Shown here one piece after another: positions 8,161-16,632 of a stretch of 64,000 nucleotides of DNA (its first letter is position 1; each line of letters opens with the position of its first letter). The stretch lies in contig NZ_UQBH01000010.1 in the NCBI RefSeq assembly GCF_900539295.1, positions 11,087 to 75,086 on the forward strand, read 5' to 3'. A program made the translations under genes and the position numbers. This stretch comes from an uncultured Megasphaera sp. (lineage in GTDB: Bacteria > Bacillota > Negativicutes > Veillonellales > Megasphaeraceae). The notes beneath the pieces were generated by a model that was not told the DNA's origin, searched no databases, and was given only the letters and a program-made list of their open reading frames with translations.

Positions 8161-8518
8161 GATCATGCTCAAAGGCCTTCACTTTTGGGGATACCACGGC
8201 TGCCTGGCCTCCGAAGGGGAACTTGGCCAGCCTTTTCATATCGACTTAGTGCTGGAAACCGACCTTTCGGCGGCCGGTGCATCCGACGACCTCCACGAAA
8301 CCGTCGACTACAGCGTCGTCTATTCGGTGGTGAAAGACATCGTCGAAAACCGCCGCTATCATCTCATCGAGCGCTTAGGGACGGTCATTGCTGAAGAAAT
8401 TATCCGTGCTTTTCCGCCTGTTCAGGCTGTGACGGTAACTGTCCACAAGCCCCAGGCTCCTATCGGCGGTCTCTTTGACGATGCAGCTGTCGTCCTCGAA
8501 AGGCGCCGCCATGAATGA
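8153..8518 (+). CDS. folB: Dihydroneopterin aldolase
   Basis: A 121-residue FolB with the family start MDKIMLKGLHFWGYHG and conserved ETVDYSVVY and HLIERLG motifs. It cleaves 7,8-dihydroneopterin to 6-hydroxymethyl-7,8-dihydropterin plus glycolaldehyde. Eight-base overlaps with folE upstream and folK downstream indicate translational coupling. Confidence 0.95.
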   Translation: MDKIMLKGLHFWGYHGCLASEGELGQPFHIDLVLETDLSAAGASDDLHETVDYSVVYSVVKDIVENRRYHLIERLGTVIAEEIIRAFPPVQAVTVTVHKPQAPIGGLFDDAAVVLERRRHE

Positions 8519-8990
8519 ATTCTACCTCAGTATCGGCGCCAATCTGGGCGATAGGGAAGCGACCTTGAAACGGGCCGTGGCCCTTCTCGATGCCGAACCG
8601 GACATATCGGTGACGGCCGTATCGCCTTTTTATGAAACGCCGCCGTGGGGAAAAGAAGATCAGCCGCCTTTTATCAACGGGGCCGTTGCCGTCGAGACCC
8701 ACCTCGCCGGTCCGGAGCTCCTCGAGCGCTGCCTTGCCATTGAGCGGCGGCTGGGTCGGGTCCGCCATGAAAAATGGGGGGCTCGGACCATTGATATCGA
8801 CCTCGTTTACAGCCCAAACGAGCAGTATCAGACGGAGTCCCTGACTCTGCCTCATCCGTATTTAACACAACGGGCTTTTGTATTGGTCCCCTTGCGGGAT
8901 CTGGTGCCGGACCTCATCCTCTTTGGCCGGCCGATTGATGACTGGCTCGCTCAGCTGCCAGATACAGACGCTATCAGAAAGAAGGATTAA
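8511..8990 (+). CDS. folK: 6-hydroxymethyl-7,8-dihydropterin pyrophosphokinase
   Basis: A 159-residue HPPK that transfers pyrophosphate from ATP to 6-hydroxymethyldihydropterin. Family motifs are YLSIGANLGDREATL at the start, PPWGKEDQPPFINGAV, and RWGARTIDIDLV-like residues seen as KWGARTIDIDLVY. Start ATG 8511 lies inside the end of folB. folP (dihydropteroate synthase), which often accompanies these genes, is not in the window. The response regulator gene begins 2 bases after its stop. Confidence 0.95.
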   Translation: MNEFYLSIGANLGDREATLKRAVALLDAEPDISVTAVSPFYETPPWGKEDQPPFINGAVAVETHLAGPELLERCLAIERRLGRVRHEKWGARTIDIDLVYSPNEQYQTESLTLPHPYLTQRAFVLVPLRDLVPDLILFGRPIDDWLAQLPDTDAIRKKD

Positions 8991-8992
8991 CT

Positions 8993-9658
8993 ATGGAAAA
9001 AATACTTATTGCAGACGACGAACAACTTATGCGCCAATTGGTTATTGATTTTTTGAAGCCCGAAGGCTACGAAATTCTAGAAGCCGTTGACGGCAAAGAA
9101 GCACTGGATATCTACGACAAGGAACATCCGGACTTAGTCCTTCTTGACGTCATGATGCCCGGTTACGACGGCTGGACCGTATGCCGCGAAATCCGCCGGG
9201 AATCGACGGTTCCCATCATGATGCTGACGGCTAAAGGCGAAGAAATCGACCAGCTCTTTGCCTACGATCTCGGTGCGGACGAATACCTTACCAAGCCCTT
9301 CAGCCCGAAAATCCTAGTCGCTAAGATCAAGGCCCTTTTGCGCCGTACGCAGAACGATTCGGAAACCCACGAAACGGAAGCCGGCGTCGCCATCGACCGC
9401 GATGCCCGCCAAGTCGTCCTCGACGGCAAGAACGTCGACCTCAGCCCGACGGAATACAAACTCTTAAACTACCTCATGAGCAATACCGGCAAGGCCTTGA
9501 GCCGCCGCCAGATTTTGAACCAGGTCTGGAACTACGATTACTACGGTGATCTGCGCACCGTCGATACCCACATCAACCGCCTGCGCATTAAGCTCGGCGA
9601 CAAGGGCCGCTACATTCGAACCGTCCGCGGCTACGGATACCGTTACGACTCCAAATGA
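8993..9658 (+). CDS. OmpR/PhoB family response regulator
   Basis: A 221-residue regulator with an N-terminal receiver domain. It has the acidic pair DD at 8-9, phospho-acceptor Asp52 in LLDVMMPG, the conserved lysine in TKPFSPK, and a C-terminal winged helix (about 125-219). The wing carries the typical VDTHINRLRIKLG and TVRGYGYRY stretches. It starts 2 bases after folK and overlaps the kinase gene by 4 bases (ATGA), so it forms a pair with that kinase and may be cotranscribed with the folate genes. The regulon cannot be predicted. Confidence 0.95.
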   Translation: MEKILIADDEQLMRQLVIDFLKPEGYEILEAVDGKEALDIYDKEHPDLVLLDVMMPGYDGWTVCREIRRESTVPIMMLTAKGEEIDQLFAYDLGADEYLTKPFSPKILVAKIKALLRRTQNDSETHETEAGVAIDRDARQVVLDGKNVDLSPTEYKLLNYLMSNTGKALSRRQILNQVWNYDYYGDLRTVDTHINRLRIKLGDKGRYIRTVRGYGYRYDSK

Positions 9659-11232
9659 GACGAAAGGGATTACTGTCTTTACAGGTTAAGACCGGCGTCT
9701 ACGTCGGCTGCTTTTCCATCTTTTTCATCATCGGCCTCATGATAGCTGTCGGCCTCGGCTTTGACCGCTATTACTACTCCATGAAAAAAGAAGCCATGAT
9801 TGAAGCCAGTCAGAAAATCAGTGCTACTTATCAGAAGAAAAACGGCCCTGACGAACATTCGCTGGACTCACTGAGTCAACGCTACGGCGTCGACATCCTC
9901 ATCGTCGACAACCATAAACTGGTCTATTCTTCGCGGCCGGGACGGCGGGTTCATCTGCCGCCGGAAAAAGTTCCCGAAGACCAGGAAATCATAGCCTTAG
10001 GCAAGGAAAATGAAGTCCCTGCCGAACGACCGGACGGGAAACCGCCGGTACACATCAAGGAACTCCTGGACCTTCTCGACGGCCGGGCACCCGATGAAAA
10101 AGTGCTGGGGGCAGTCCATCTCTATAAGGATATGCCCGACTTTGAGTATTTTAACCTCATCGACCGCATTCAGGATGATACCTATGTCATCATCAACCAG
10201 TCGGTGGCACCGATGCAGGAAAATATCTACATTGTCCAGCATTTCATCATCGTCTGCGGCATCGTCTGGCTGATCCTGGCCTGTGTCAGTACCTTGTACC
10301 TGACGCGGCGCATGACCAAGCCTCTCATCGAATTGAAGAACCTGGCCTTCGCCATGGCCCACCTCGACTTTTCCAATAAGTGGAAGGGAAATCTCAGCGA
10401 TGAAATCGGCGAGCTCGGCGAGAGCCTGAACATCTTGTCCAACCAGCTCAATGTGGCCCTGACAGCCCTGCGTCAGTCCAACGAAGAACTGAAGAAGCAG
10501 CTCGATGTCGCTAAAGAAGTCGAGCATATGCGAAAAGCCTTCCTGTCGGCCGTGTCTCATGAATTGAAGACGCCCTTGGCCATCATCCAGGGGTATGCCG
10601 AAGGCCTCGATACCCTTGACATCGACGAAGAGACGCAGCGCCGATACTGTTCGGTCATCCACAGCGAGACCCAGAAGATGGACAAACTGGTTCGCGATCT
10701 CTTGAACCTGTCCCGTCTGGAAACGGGATCCTTCCATCTGGAACAGACCGTCTTTGACTTCAGTGCCCTGGCGGAAGAAAGCCGGGAACGGTTCTCCAAG
10801 GTCATGGAAGACAAGGGAATCATTGCCGAATTAGATTTGCCCGAGTCGATGACCGTCTACGGCGACCCGGAACGGATCGATACGATTTTGACCAACTTCC
10901 TGAGCAACGCCATCGACTATACCGGTGCCGACCAGCACATCCGTCTTTGGGCGGAAGATCTGGGCGAACGCTACCGAATCTGCGTCTACAATGAAGGCAG
11001 TCATATTGAAGAAGAACATCAGCAGCGTATTTGGGAACCTTTCTATAAGGTCGACTCGTCGCGGGCCCGCAGTCCGAAACGCATCTTCGGCGGCCACGGT
11101 CTGGGCTTGGGCACGGTGGCAGCTTTGGTGAAGCTCCACGGTGAATCCTATGGCGTGAAGAACGAAAAAGACGGCGTCACCTTCTGGTTTACCCTGCGAA
11201 AAGATGCCGGACAAGGACCGGATGAAACATAA
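9655..11232 (+). CDS. Sensor histidine kinase
   Basis: A 525-residue membrane kinase. The first span is at about 13-35 and an extracytoplasmic sensor region of about 155 residues follows. The second span is at about 195-215, then a HAMP segment, a HisKA helix with phospho-acceptor His302 in SAVSHELKTPLA, and an ATPase domain. The ATPase domain has N box NFLSNAIDY and G boxes GGHGLGLG. The sensor region has no domain I recognise. The ATG overlaps the response regulator stop. The ligand is unknown. Confidence 0.95.
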   Translation: MRRKGLLSLQVKTGVYVGCFSIFFIIGLMIAVGLGFDRYYYSMKKEAMIEASQKISATYQKKNGPDEHSLDSLSQRYGVDILIVDNHKLVYSSRPGRRVHLPPEKVPEDQEIIALGKENEVPAERPDGKPPVHIKELLDLLDGRAPDEKVLGAVHLYKDMPDFEYFNLIDRIQDDTYVIINQSVAPMQENIYIVQHFIIVCGIVWLILACVSTLYLTRRMTKPLIELKNLAFAMAHLDFSNKWKGNLSDEIGELGESLNILSNQLNVALTALRQSNEELKKQLDVAKEVEHMRKAFLSAVSHELKTPLAIIQGYAEGLDTLDIDEETQRRYCSVIHSETQKMDKLVRDLLNLSRLETGSFHLEQTVFDFSALAEESRERFSKVMEDKGIIAELDLPESMTVYGDPERIDTILTNFLSNAIDYTGADQHIRLWAEDLGERYRICVYNEGSHIEEEHQQRIWEPFYKVDSSRARSPKRIFGGHGLGLGTVAALVKLHGESYGVKNEKDGVTFWFTLRKDAGQGPDET

Positions 11233-11233
11233 T

Positions 11234-11324
11234 AAAAGAACCTCCCTGACCCTTTGGGCTTCGTCGTCAGCTATCATATCTGACGAATGAGGCCGTTTCA
11301 GAAGGGCAGAGAGGTTCTTTTTTG
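11234..11324. terminator. Long bidirectional terminator
   Basis: AAAAGAACCTC (11234-11244) pairs with GAGGTTCTTTT (11311-11321). Inner pairings are CCCTT with AAGGG and a second hairpin at about 11260-11287. T runs occur at both ends. It lies between the convergent kinase gene and the 76-residue gene. Confidence 0.75.
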
Positions 11325-11328
11325 TCTT

Positions 11329-11559
11329 TTAAAAGGAGCGGTTCCCCAAGACGGGGTGGCTGCATTTTTTCAGCGTCAAGTGGTCGACGAGATAGCCGGC
11401 CTGTTCGAGGTCGATATCTTCTTTTTGACCGTCGTGTTCAAAGACGCAGAGCGGCTGGTCGGTACCGACTTCACCGCCGGGAAGGTAGATGTATTCGCCC
11501 GTTTCGGCGTCGCCGAAGATGATGCCGGCTAAGAGATGTTTTTTGGCTATTTGACTCAT
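11329..11559 (-). CDS. Small conserved-looking protein of unknown function
   Basis: A 76-residue acidic protein starting MSQIAKKHLLAGIIFGDAET, with a beta-rich middle (YIYLPGGEVGTDQPLCVFEHDG). There are no membrane segments. Its ATG overlaps the stop of the metallophosphoesterase gene by 4 bases, the strongest evidence that it is translated. Its codon use is like that of its neighbours. I do not recognise the family. Confidence 0.6.
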   Translation of the reverse strand: MSQIAKKHLLAGIIFGDAETGEYIYLPGGEVGTDQPLCVFEHDGQKEDIDLEQAGYLVDHLTLKKCSHPVLGNRSF

Positions 11560-12284
11560 GGCAGGGCCTCCTCACCGTCAAATTTGATTTCAAGCAGTTT
11601 GCAGTCCCGATAGTCGGCCGATACCAGATGGAGCAGGGTGCCGTTGTAGCGGCGGGGGAACATCGTTCCCGGCTGCATGCCGTGGAGGTGGCCGAAGATG
11701 CACAGGGGGACCTGGTATTTCTCTAAGAGTTCCGTAAATCCGCTGGGCTTGGTAAGGTCGCAGACCGGCGGATAGTGGAGCATGAGGATCGTATGGCGGC
11801 ACTGGAGCTTTTCTGCTTCCTGCAGGGTCCGTTCGACGCGCAGCAGTTCGCGGCGGTACGGCTTGGCATCCCGTTCTTCCTGGTAATGGATGTCGCCCGG
11901 GCAGATCCAGCCGTGGGTGCCGCAGATGACGAAGTTGCCGTTGTCGAGGACGGCTGTCGAACCGTAGAGATAGTGCATATTATTTTCGGCATCCATGCGG
12001 TTCAGTTTCCCCGCACTGGCCCACCAATAGTCGTGGTTGCCGCGGATGATGATTTTTTTGCCCGGCAGGGCGCGGATTTCGTCGAGGTCCTCCTGGGCTT
12101 CGTCGAGGCGCATGGCCCACGACGTATCGCCGGCGATGAGGACTGTATCGTCATCGGTGACTCTTTCTTTCCAATCGTCGGCAATGCGCTGCCAATGGTT
12201 CTTCCAGCGGGGGCCGAAGACTTCCATCGGCTTTTTTGGCGGATTGCCCGATAAATGTAAGTCACCTATTGCAAATAAACGCAT
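11556..12284 (-). CDS. Calcineurin-like metallophosphoesterase
   Basis: A 242-residue cytosolic phosphoesterase. Dimetal ligands are visible in order as GDLHLSG, IAGDTSWA, IRGNHDYWW, LMLHYPP and GHLHG, which is the full calcineurin-like set. The substrate is unknown. I start it at ATG 12284, where the family motif MRLFAIGDLHLSG begins. An in-frame ATG at 12317 lies inside the upstream gene and has no ribosome site. The palindrome AAGGACGGTCCTT sits just before the chosen start. It is cotranscribed with the DUF4931 gene upstream. Confidence 0.9.
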   Translation of the reverse strand: MRLFAIGDLHLSGNPPKKPMEVFGPRWKNHWQRIADDWKERVTDDDTVLIAGDTSWAMRLDEAQEDLDEIRALPGKKIIIRGNHDYWWASAGKLNRMDAENNMHYLYGSTAVLDNGNFVICGTHGWICPGDIHYQEERDAKPYRRELLRVERTLQEAEKLQCRHTILMLHYPPVCDLTKPSGFTELLEKYQVPLCIFGHLHGMQPGTMFPRRYNGTLLHLVSADYRDCKLLEIKFDGEEALP

Positions 12285-12306
12285 AAATGTATAAGGACCG
12301 TCCTTT

Positions 12307-13095
12307 CTATAGTTCATGCAGCCGTGTCTGCAGTTCTTGGATGAAATGCGCTGAATGGCCTCCGTTTGCGATTTGCGGGATCATATAGCCGACAAAGAGG
12401 GGATTGGTCAAAAAGCGCGGGATGATTTTGACGTACAAGGCATCGTCGTCGGGAAAGTCATAGAAGAAGATGTTATAACTGTCGTTGAAGCGGATGAAGG
12501 AGTGCATGAAATAATGGGCCGTCGTCTGCATGCAGCGCACGAATTTTTCGAGTTTCGCCCGGTCCTTCAAGATGAGATTTACTTCGTAAAAGCCGATGAT
12601 CGGCCGTTTGGACAGGGTAATCGTCAGGCCGTCTTCTTCGAAGATGGTCGGACCGACGAAGTGGAAAGGCTTAATGTCTTCATGGTAGTCATAGTCTTTG
12701 AAGCCGACGATCTGCGAATGAGGATGGTGAATCGTCCCGCCGGACATATAGCCGTGGTTGCGGTAAAAGACGACCGATTTAAATTTGCCCATCTCCTTGA
12801 CTTGCTGCCACTTTTCGAGGCCGAACTCGATGAGCTTTTGGGCGTATTCCGGGGTATAATCGGAGAACTCGCCGTCGCAGTCATCGGTTTCGATGATGAG
12901 TGTCTGCCACGAGTCCTTAAGGACCGGAAAGGCATTTTCAAGCCAAATCATGTGGCCCCTCTTTTCCATGACGTTCTTTAAATGGGGGACGTCACAGAAG
13001 GGGCAGTACTTTTCGTCGCGGTGGACCGTGTCGGGCTTCGTCTTGCCCAGGTCCAAATTATATTCTAAGATGTGGGATAAGGGATTTTCGTACAT
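12307..13095 (-). CDS. DUF4931 protein, galactose-1-phosphate uridylyltransferase-like
   Basis: A 262-residue member of the HIT/GalT-like superfamily. A CPFC pair (residues about 29-32) could bind zinc, GGTIHHPHSQI carries the HxHxQ-like nucleotidyl-transfer motif, and RNHGYMSGG precedes it. The enzyme would be a nucleotidyltransferase or phosphorylase, but the substrate is unknown; no galactose genes are nearby. ATG 13095 is chosen because AAAGGAG lies 9 bases before it. The frame extends 32 codons upstream without a ribosome site. Confidence 0.8.
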   Translation of the reverse strand: MYENPLSHILEYNLDLGKTKPDTVHRDEKYCPFCDVPHLKNVMEKRGHMIWLENAFPVLKDSWQTLIIETDDCDGEFSDYTPEYAQKLIEFGLEKWQQVKEMGKFKSVVFYRNHGYMSGGTIHHPHSQIVGFKDYDYHEDIKPFHFVGPTIFEEDGLTITLSKRPIIGFYEVNLILKDRAKLEKFVRCMQTTAHYFMHSFIRFNDSYNIFFYDFPDDDALYVKIIPRFLTNPLFVGYMIPQIANGGHSAHFIQELQTRLHEL

Positions 13096-13124
13096 AGGAC
13101 CGCTCCTTTGAATGCTTCTTATAC

Positions 13125-13152
13125 ATTGTAGCATAGAGAGAAGCAATTTCAA
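13125..13152 (-). promoter_or_regulatory. Promoter of the DUF4931-metallophosphoesterase operon
   Basis: On the minus strand, TTGAAA, a 16-base spacer, and TACAAT preceded by TGC (extended -10). Confidence 0.65.
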
Positions 13153-13167
13153 ACTGCAATACGACAA

Positions 13168-13218
13168 AAGGATGCCCGCCAAGCACCGCAATAAGGGCAG
13201 TCAAAATGGGGCATCCTT
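13168..13218. repeat. Orphan hairpin between divergent genes
   Basis: AAGGATGCCC (13168-13177) and GGGCATCCTT (13209-13218) form a perfect 10-bp stem, followed on the plus strand by AATTTCTTTATT. It lies upstream of the promoter of the leftward operon and well upstream of deoD. No known gene ends here, so its terminator-like form is unexplained. The rest of the 13096-13449 gap holds a candidate -10 (TGGTATCAT at about 13321) and an approximately 110-base deoD leader with no recognised structure. Confidence 0.6.
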
Positions 13219-13449
13219 AATTTCTTTATTATATGAAATTCTCCGCACCTTGTCAAATGGGTGCTGTCTGAAAAAATCATGAAAAATAGCGAAAATAGTG
13301 TGACGAAAACTAGAGTAATGTGGTATCATATGAAGTTGGGGACGTAGAAAAATAATCCATGGGCTTCCATGATTTTCACCCCATAACAGCCCTTTTATGC
13401 AAGTTGTGACAGAATTTTAATAGGATGATGCTTAAAGGAGGAACTGTAC

Positions 13450-14157
13450 ATGAGTCTTCATATTGCCGCCCGCGACGGTGAAATCGCCGATCGAATCCTG
13501 CTTCCCGGCGATCCGCTGCGTGCCAAATATATTGCTGAAAATTTCTTAGATGATATCTTCTGCTATACCCGCGTCCGCAATATCCTCGGCTATACGGGAA
13601 CCTATAAAGGCGTCCGCCTGTCCGTCCAGGGGACAGGTATGGGGATTCCTTCCATTTCTATTTATGCGACGGAACTGATGCGCGACTACGGCGTGAAAAA
13701 GCTGATCCGCGTCGGTACCTGCGGGGCCATGCGCCGCGATATCAAGCTCCGCGACGTCATCATGGCCCAGGGGGCGACGACCGATTCGTCGATCATCCGC
13801 AACATTTTCGGCGGCTCGATCAACTACGCACCCTTAGCTGACTTTACCCTGCTGTGCCAGGCTTACGGCCAGGCGGCGGCCCTCGGCGTTCCGGCCCGGG
13901 TGGGCAACGTCGTCTCCGTCGACCGTTTTTACGACGAAGAAATCGACAATGAAAAACTGACCCAGTACGGCATCATGGCCGTTGAAATGGAAACGGCCGG
14001 CCTCTATACGGCAGCTGCCAAACACGGTGCCAAGGCCCTGGGCTTATTTACCGTCAGTGACCATTTACTGACCGGCGAGGCCTGCACGGCAGAAGAACGG
14101 CAGACTTCTTTTGATGATATGATCCAGATCGCCTTGGAAACGGCCATCTTGGAATGA
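13450..14157 (+). CDS. deoD: Purine-nucleoside phosphorylase, DeoD type
   Basis: A 235-residue trimeric/hexameric-type phosphorylase that splits purine (deoxy)nucleosides with phosphate to base and (deoxy)ribose 1-phosphate. Family features are the opening AARDGEIADRILLPGDPLRAK, the phosphate site RVGTCGAM, and VEMETAGLY for the ribose. The length matches the family. It has a strong AAAGGAGG site 8 bases before ATG 13450. The amidohydrolase and queDE follow at short spacing in the same direction. Confidence 0.95.
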   Translation: MSLHIAARDGEIADRILLPGDPLRAKYIAENFLDDIFCYTRVRNILGYTGTYKGVRLSVQGTGMGIPSISIYATELMRDYGVKKLIRVGTCGAMRRDIKLRDVIMAQGATTDSSIIRNIFGGSINYAPLADFTLLCQAYGQAAALGVPARVGNVVSVDRFYDEEIDNEKLTQYGIMAVEMETAGLYTAAAKHGAKALGLFTVSDHLLTGEACTAEERQTSFDDMIQIALETAILE

Positions 14158-14164
14158 GGTAATT

Positions 14165-14989
14165 ATGAAAGCGAAAGAATTACGAATTATCGACAGCCAT
14201 TTTCACTTCTGTGACTTCCCCGGTTTCGACCAGGTAGCTCTGGCTGCGGGCTATACCAATACGGAAGCATCACTGCATCAGGCTTTTGAAGAAAACAACG
14301 TCGTCCACGGCGTCGTCATGAGCAATAAGACCTTAGATGCCAAAAAACATAACTATCCCGATTACATGAGCTACTGCATCGGCATCGACAGCCTGACCGG
14401 CAAGGACGATATGGAAAATATCGCCGCCAATGTCGAAGAAAACCTGAAGCGCAGTCAGTGCTGCGGCATCAAGCTCTATCCGGGCTACAGCCATATTTAC
14501 GTCTATGATGAGTGGTATGACCCGATCTATGAATTGGCCGAAAAATACGATAAGCCCGTAGCTATCCATACGGGGCTGACGGCGACGGCCAATGCCCTTT
14601 TAAAGTACAGCCATCCCCTGACCCTCGACGAGGCCGCCGTGCGCCATCCGAACGTTCAGCTGGTCATGTGCCACATCGGCAATCCTTTCTTACAGGACGC
14701 CATTGCCGTCTTAGAAAAGAACCACAATGTCGCCGTCGATTTGTCGGGCCTCCTCGAAGGCAAGGTCCCCGATATGGTCGCTTTCCTGCGCAGTAAGCGG
14801 GGCTACATTTCCATGCTGCGGGACTGGCTCAAATACCTCGGTGCCTACGACCGGGTCATGTTCGGAACGGACTGGCCTCTGGCCAATATTTCCGACTACG
14901 TTTCATTTGTAAAAGGTTTCATCCCCGAAGCCTATTGGGATGACGTATTCTTTAATAATGCCAACCGCATCTACAAGCTGGGCTTATAA
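14165..14989 (+). CDS. Amidohydrolase family metal-dependent hydrolase
   Basis: A 274-residue TIM-barrel hydrolase of the amidohydrolase-2 type. Metal-site motifs are DSHFHF near the start, AIHTGLT, VMCHIGNP and the terminal FGTDWPLA with the catalytic aspartate. The substrate is unknown. It starts 7 bases after deoD and precedes queD, so it could act on a nucleoside- or pterin-derived compound, but that is only context. Confidence 0.82.
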   Translation: MKAKELRIIDSHFHFCDFPGFDQVALAAGYTNTEASLHQAFEENNVVHGVVMSNKTLDAKKHNYPDYMSYCIGIDSLTGKDDMENIAANVEENLKRSQCCGIKLYPGYSHIYVYDEWYDPIYELAEKYDKPVAIHTGLTATANALLKYSHPLTLDEAAVRHPNVQLVMCHIGNPFLQDAIAVLEKNHNVAVDLSGLLEGKVPDMVAFLRSKRGYISMLRDWLKYLGAYDRVMFGTDWPLANISDYVSFVKGFIPEAYWDDVFFNNANRIYKLGL

Positions 14990-15021
14990 GCCTTTTGATG
15001 CACGATAAGGGAGGAAATTGT

Positions 15022-15351
15022 TTGTATACTGTAACCAAGCGGCTGGAAGTATCCGCATCTCATCACTTGGTCCTCGACTACGCCAGCAAATGTGAGAATC
15101 TCCACGGTCACAACTGGATCATCCACGTGACCTGCCAGACAGAAACGCTTGACAGCAACGGCATGGTCGTCGACTTCAAAAAGATAAAGGACCTGGTCCA
15201 CACTAAGATGGACCATCAGAATTTAAACGACGTCTTTGATTTCAATCCGACGGCAGAAAACATTGCCAAGTGGATTTGTGACACCGTACCGAACTGCGTC
15301 CGCGTACAGGTTCAGGAAAGCGAAGGGAACGTGGCTGTCTATGAAGTATAG
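15022..15351 (+). CDS. queD: 6-carboxy-5,6,7,8-tetrahydropterin synthase
   Basis: A 109-residue QueD (6-pyruvoyl-tetrahydropterin synthase fold), the second queuosine precursor step after GTP cyclohydrolase. The zinc histidines are in SASHHL and LHGHNW, the catalytic cysteine is in SKCENLHGH, and the C-terminal VQVQESEGNVAVYEV carries the pterin-anchoring glutamate. TTG 15022 is the chosen start because AAGGGAGG lies 7 bases before it and the protein then matches family length. It overlaps queE by 11 bases. Confidence 0.93.
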   Translation: MYTVTKRLEVSASHHLVLDYASKCENLHGHNWIIHVTCQTETLDSNGMVVDFKKIKDLVHTKMDHQNLNDVFDFNPTAENIAKWICDTVPNCVRVQVQESEGNVAVYEV

Positions 15352-15973
15352 CCTCTGCGTCAATGAGATCTTCGACAGCATCGACGGCGAAGGGAAGAAG
15401 GCTGGTCAGCTGGCCACCTTCATCCGCCTCTGCGGCTGCAACCTGCGCTGCTCCTACTGCGACACGACCTACGCCTTTACGGAAGGCAAGGATATGGACG
15501 TCGACGATATCCTGCGCCAGGTGACGTATCCCAACGTCACCCTGACCGGCGGGGAACCCCTCTGTCAGGATGTAGACGGACTCCTTTCGGCCCTTAAAGG
15601 CCACAGCGTCAATATCGAAACCAACGGCAGCGTCGACATCGAACCGTATTTTAAGTATGACCACGTCTGGTTCACTGTCGACTATAAGAGCCTGTCGTCG
15701 GACATGTCCGGCCGGATGCTTTCGGAGAATTTTGAAAAGCTCCGCCCCCAGGATGTCCTGAAATTCGTCGTCGGCGATGAAGCCGACCTCAAGCAGGCCC
15801 TGGCCGTCTATGAACGCTATCAGCCGAAGTGCGCCGTCTACGTCGGTGCCGTTTTCGGGAAAATAGAGCCTTCGCGCATCGTAGATTTTATGAAGGAACA
15901 TGAGTTGACTGACTGGCATCTCCAGATTCAGCTCCACAAGATTATTTGGAACCCCGATTTGCGAGGGGTTTGA
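15341..15973 (+). CDS. queE: 7-carboxy-7-deazaguanine synthase, radical SAM
   Basis: A 210-residue QueE that converts 6-carboxytetrahydropterin to 7-carboxy-7-deazaguanine. The 4Fe-4S ligands form CX3CX2C with Cys33, Cys37 and Cys40 (CGCNLRCSYCDT), and LTGGEPL is the SAM-binding GGE motif. The N-terminal NEIFDSIDGEGKKAG matches the family. ATG 15341 lies inside queD. queC, the next pathway enzyme, is not in the window. Confidence 0.95.
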   Translation: MKYSLCVNEIFDSIDGEGKKAGQLATFIRLCGCNLRCSYCDTTYAFTEGKDMDVDDILRQVTYPNVTLTGGEPLCQDVDGLLSALKGHSVNIETNGSVDIEPYFKYDHVWFTVDYKSLSSDMSGRMLSENFEKLRPQDVLKFVVGDEADLKQALAVYERYQPKCAVYVGAVFGKIEPSRIVDFMKEHELTDWHLQIQLHKIIWNPDLRGV

Positions 15974-15987
15974 CTTTGAAACGACAA

Positions 15988-16027
15988 AACGCCGTTATCC
16001 GCAGAGCTGCGGGTAACGGCGTTTTTT
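15988..16027. terminator. Bidirectional terminator overlapping the end of the exonuclease gene
   Basis: A long stem (15988-16004 with 16007-16023) containing CGCCGTTA / TAACGGCG and CCGCAG / CTGCGG, with GTTTTTT on the plus side and TTTTG on the other. Its left arm includes the last codons and stop of the convergent exonuclease gene. Confidence 0.88.
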
Positions 16028-16630
16028 AAAGATGGCCCGGTCATCTTCCAGCATCTGGTGGAAGCAGAACAGGGTCGCGTCCGTATCGGTCAGGCTGTCG
16101 TGCCAGCTGCGGCGGCTGTCATAGCCGTAATAGGCGGCACAATTTCGAAGCTTGTCATAGGTGATGGTCTTCGTTTCCTTATAATGGATGAGGGAAAAAG
16201 CCTCGGCCAAGTCGAGATAGATGTCGCGGTCGGGCAGGACGACGCCTGATTCATAGAGGCGTTCGATATCGTTAAAGGTACCGTAGCCGACGATGAGGTC
16301 TGCGTCCATGAAAAGACGGCTGACTTCATCGGCCCAGAGGATGAAGGGATCTTCGTGGGCCACTTGCTCCGGCGTGATGTGATTGACTTCCATCGCTTCG
16401 TCCCATCGCTCCGTGTGGATGGGTCTGAAATAGCGGTTCAAGAGAACCTGGCCAAAACCGTTCATGATGGAAAGCTGAATGATTTCGGCATCTGCCGTAA
16501 GTCCTGTCGTCTCTAAATCGAGGGTCAGGATGCGGGCCGGGTTGAGTGTCCGGATCGTTTTTTTGATGGCCGGCGACAGGCGAATGCTTTGTCGGCGAGC
16601 CTTTTCTTTTTTGGACAGCATCTTTTTCAT
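15995..16630 (-). CDS. DEDDh 3'-5' exonuclease (DnaQ-like)
   Basis: A 211-residue exonuclease of the DNA polymerase III epsilon type. Exo I motif TLDLETTGL, exo II in VGYGTFNDIE, and exo III HDSLTDTDAT supply the DEDDh residues. A basic N-terminal tail of about 35 residues precedes the domain. No polymerase module is fused, so it may proofread, degrade RNA or act in repair. ATG 16630 has AAAGGAGG 7 bases upstream, buried in an unusual inverted repeat; an ATG at 16651 would start inside that repeat. Confidence 0.88.
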   Translation of the reverse strand: MKKMLSKKEKARRQSIRLSPAIKKTIRTLNPARILTLDLETTGLTADAEIIQLSIMNGFGQVLLNRYFRPIHTERWDEAMEVNHITPEQVAHEDPFILWADEVSRLFMDADLIVGYGTFNDIERLYESGVVLPDRDIYLDLAEAFSLIHYKETKTITYDKLRNCAAYYGYDSRRSWHDSLTDTDATLFCFHQMLEDDRAIFKKRRYPQLCG

Positions 16631-16632
16631 GG

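Noticed and set aside
13333..13449. A purine riboswitch before deoD
   Set aside because: The approximately 110-base leader has weak GGGG/CCCC pairing but none of the conserved purine-aptamer loop sequences.
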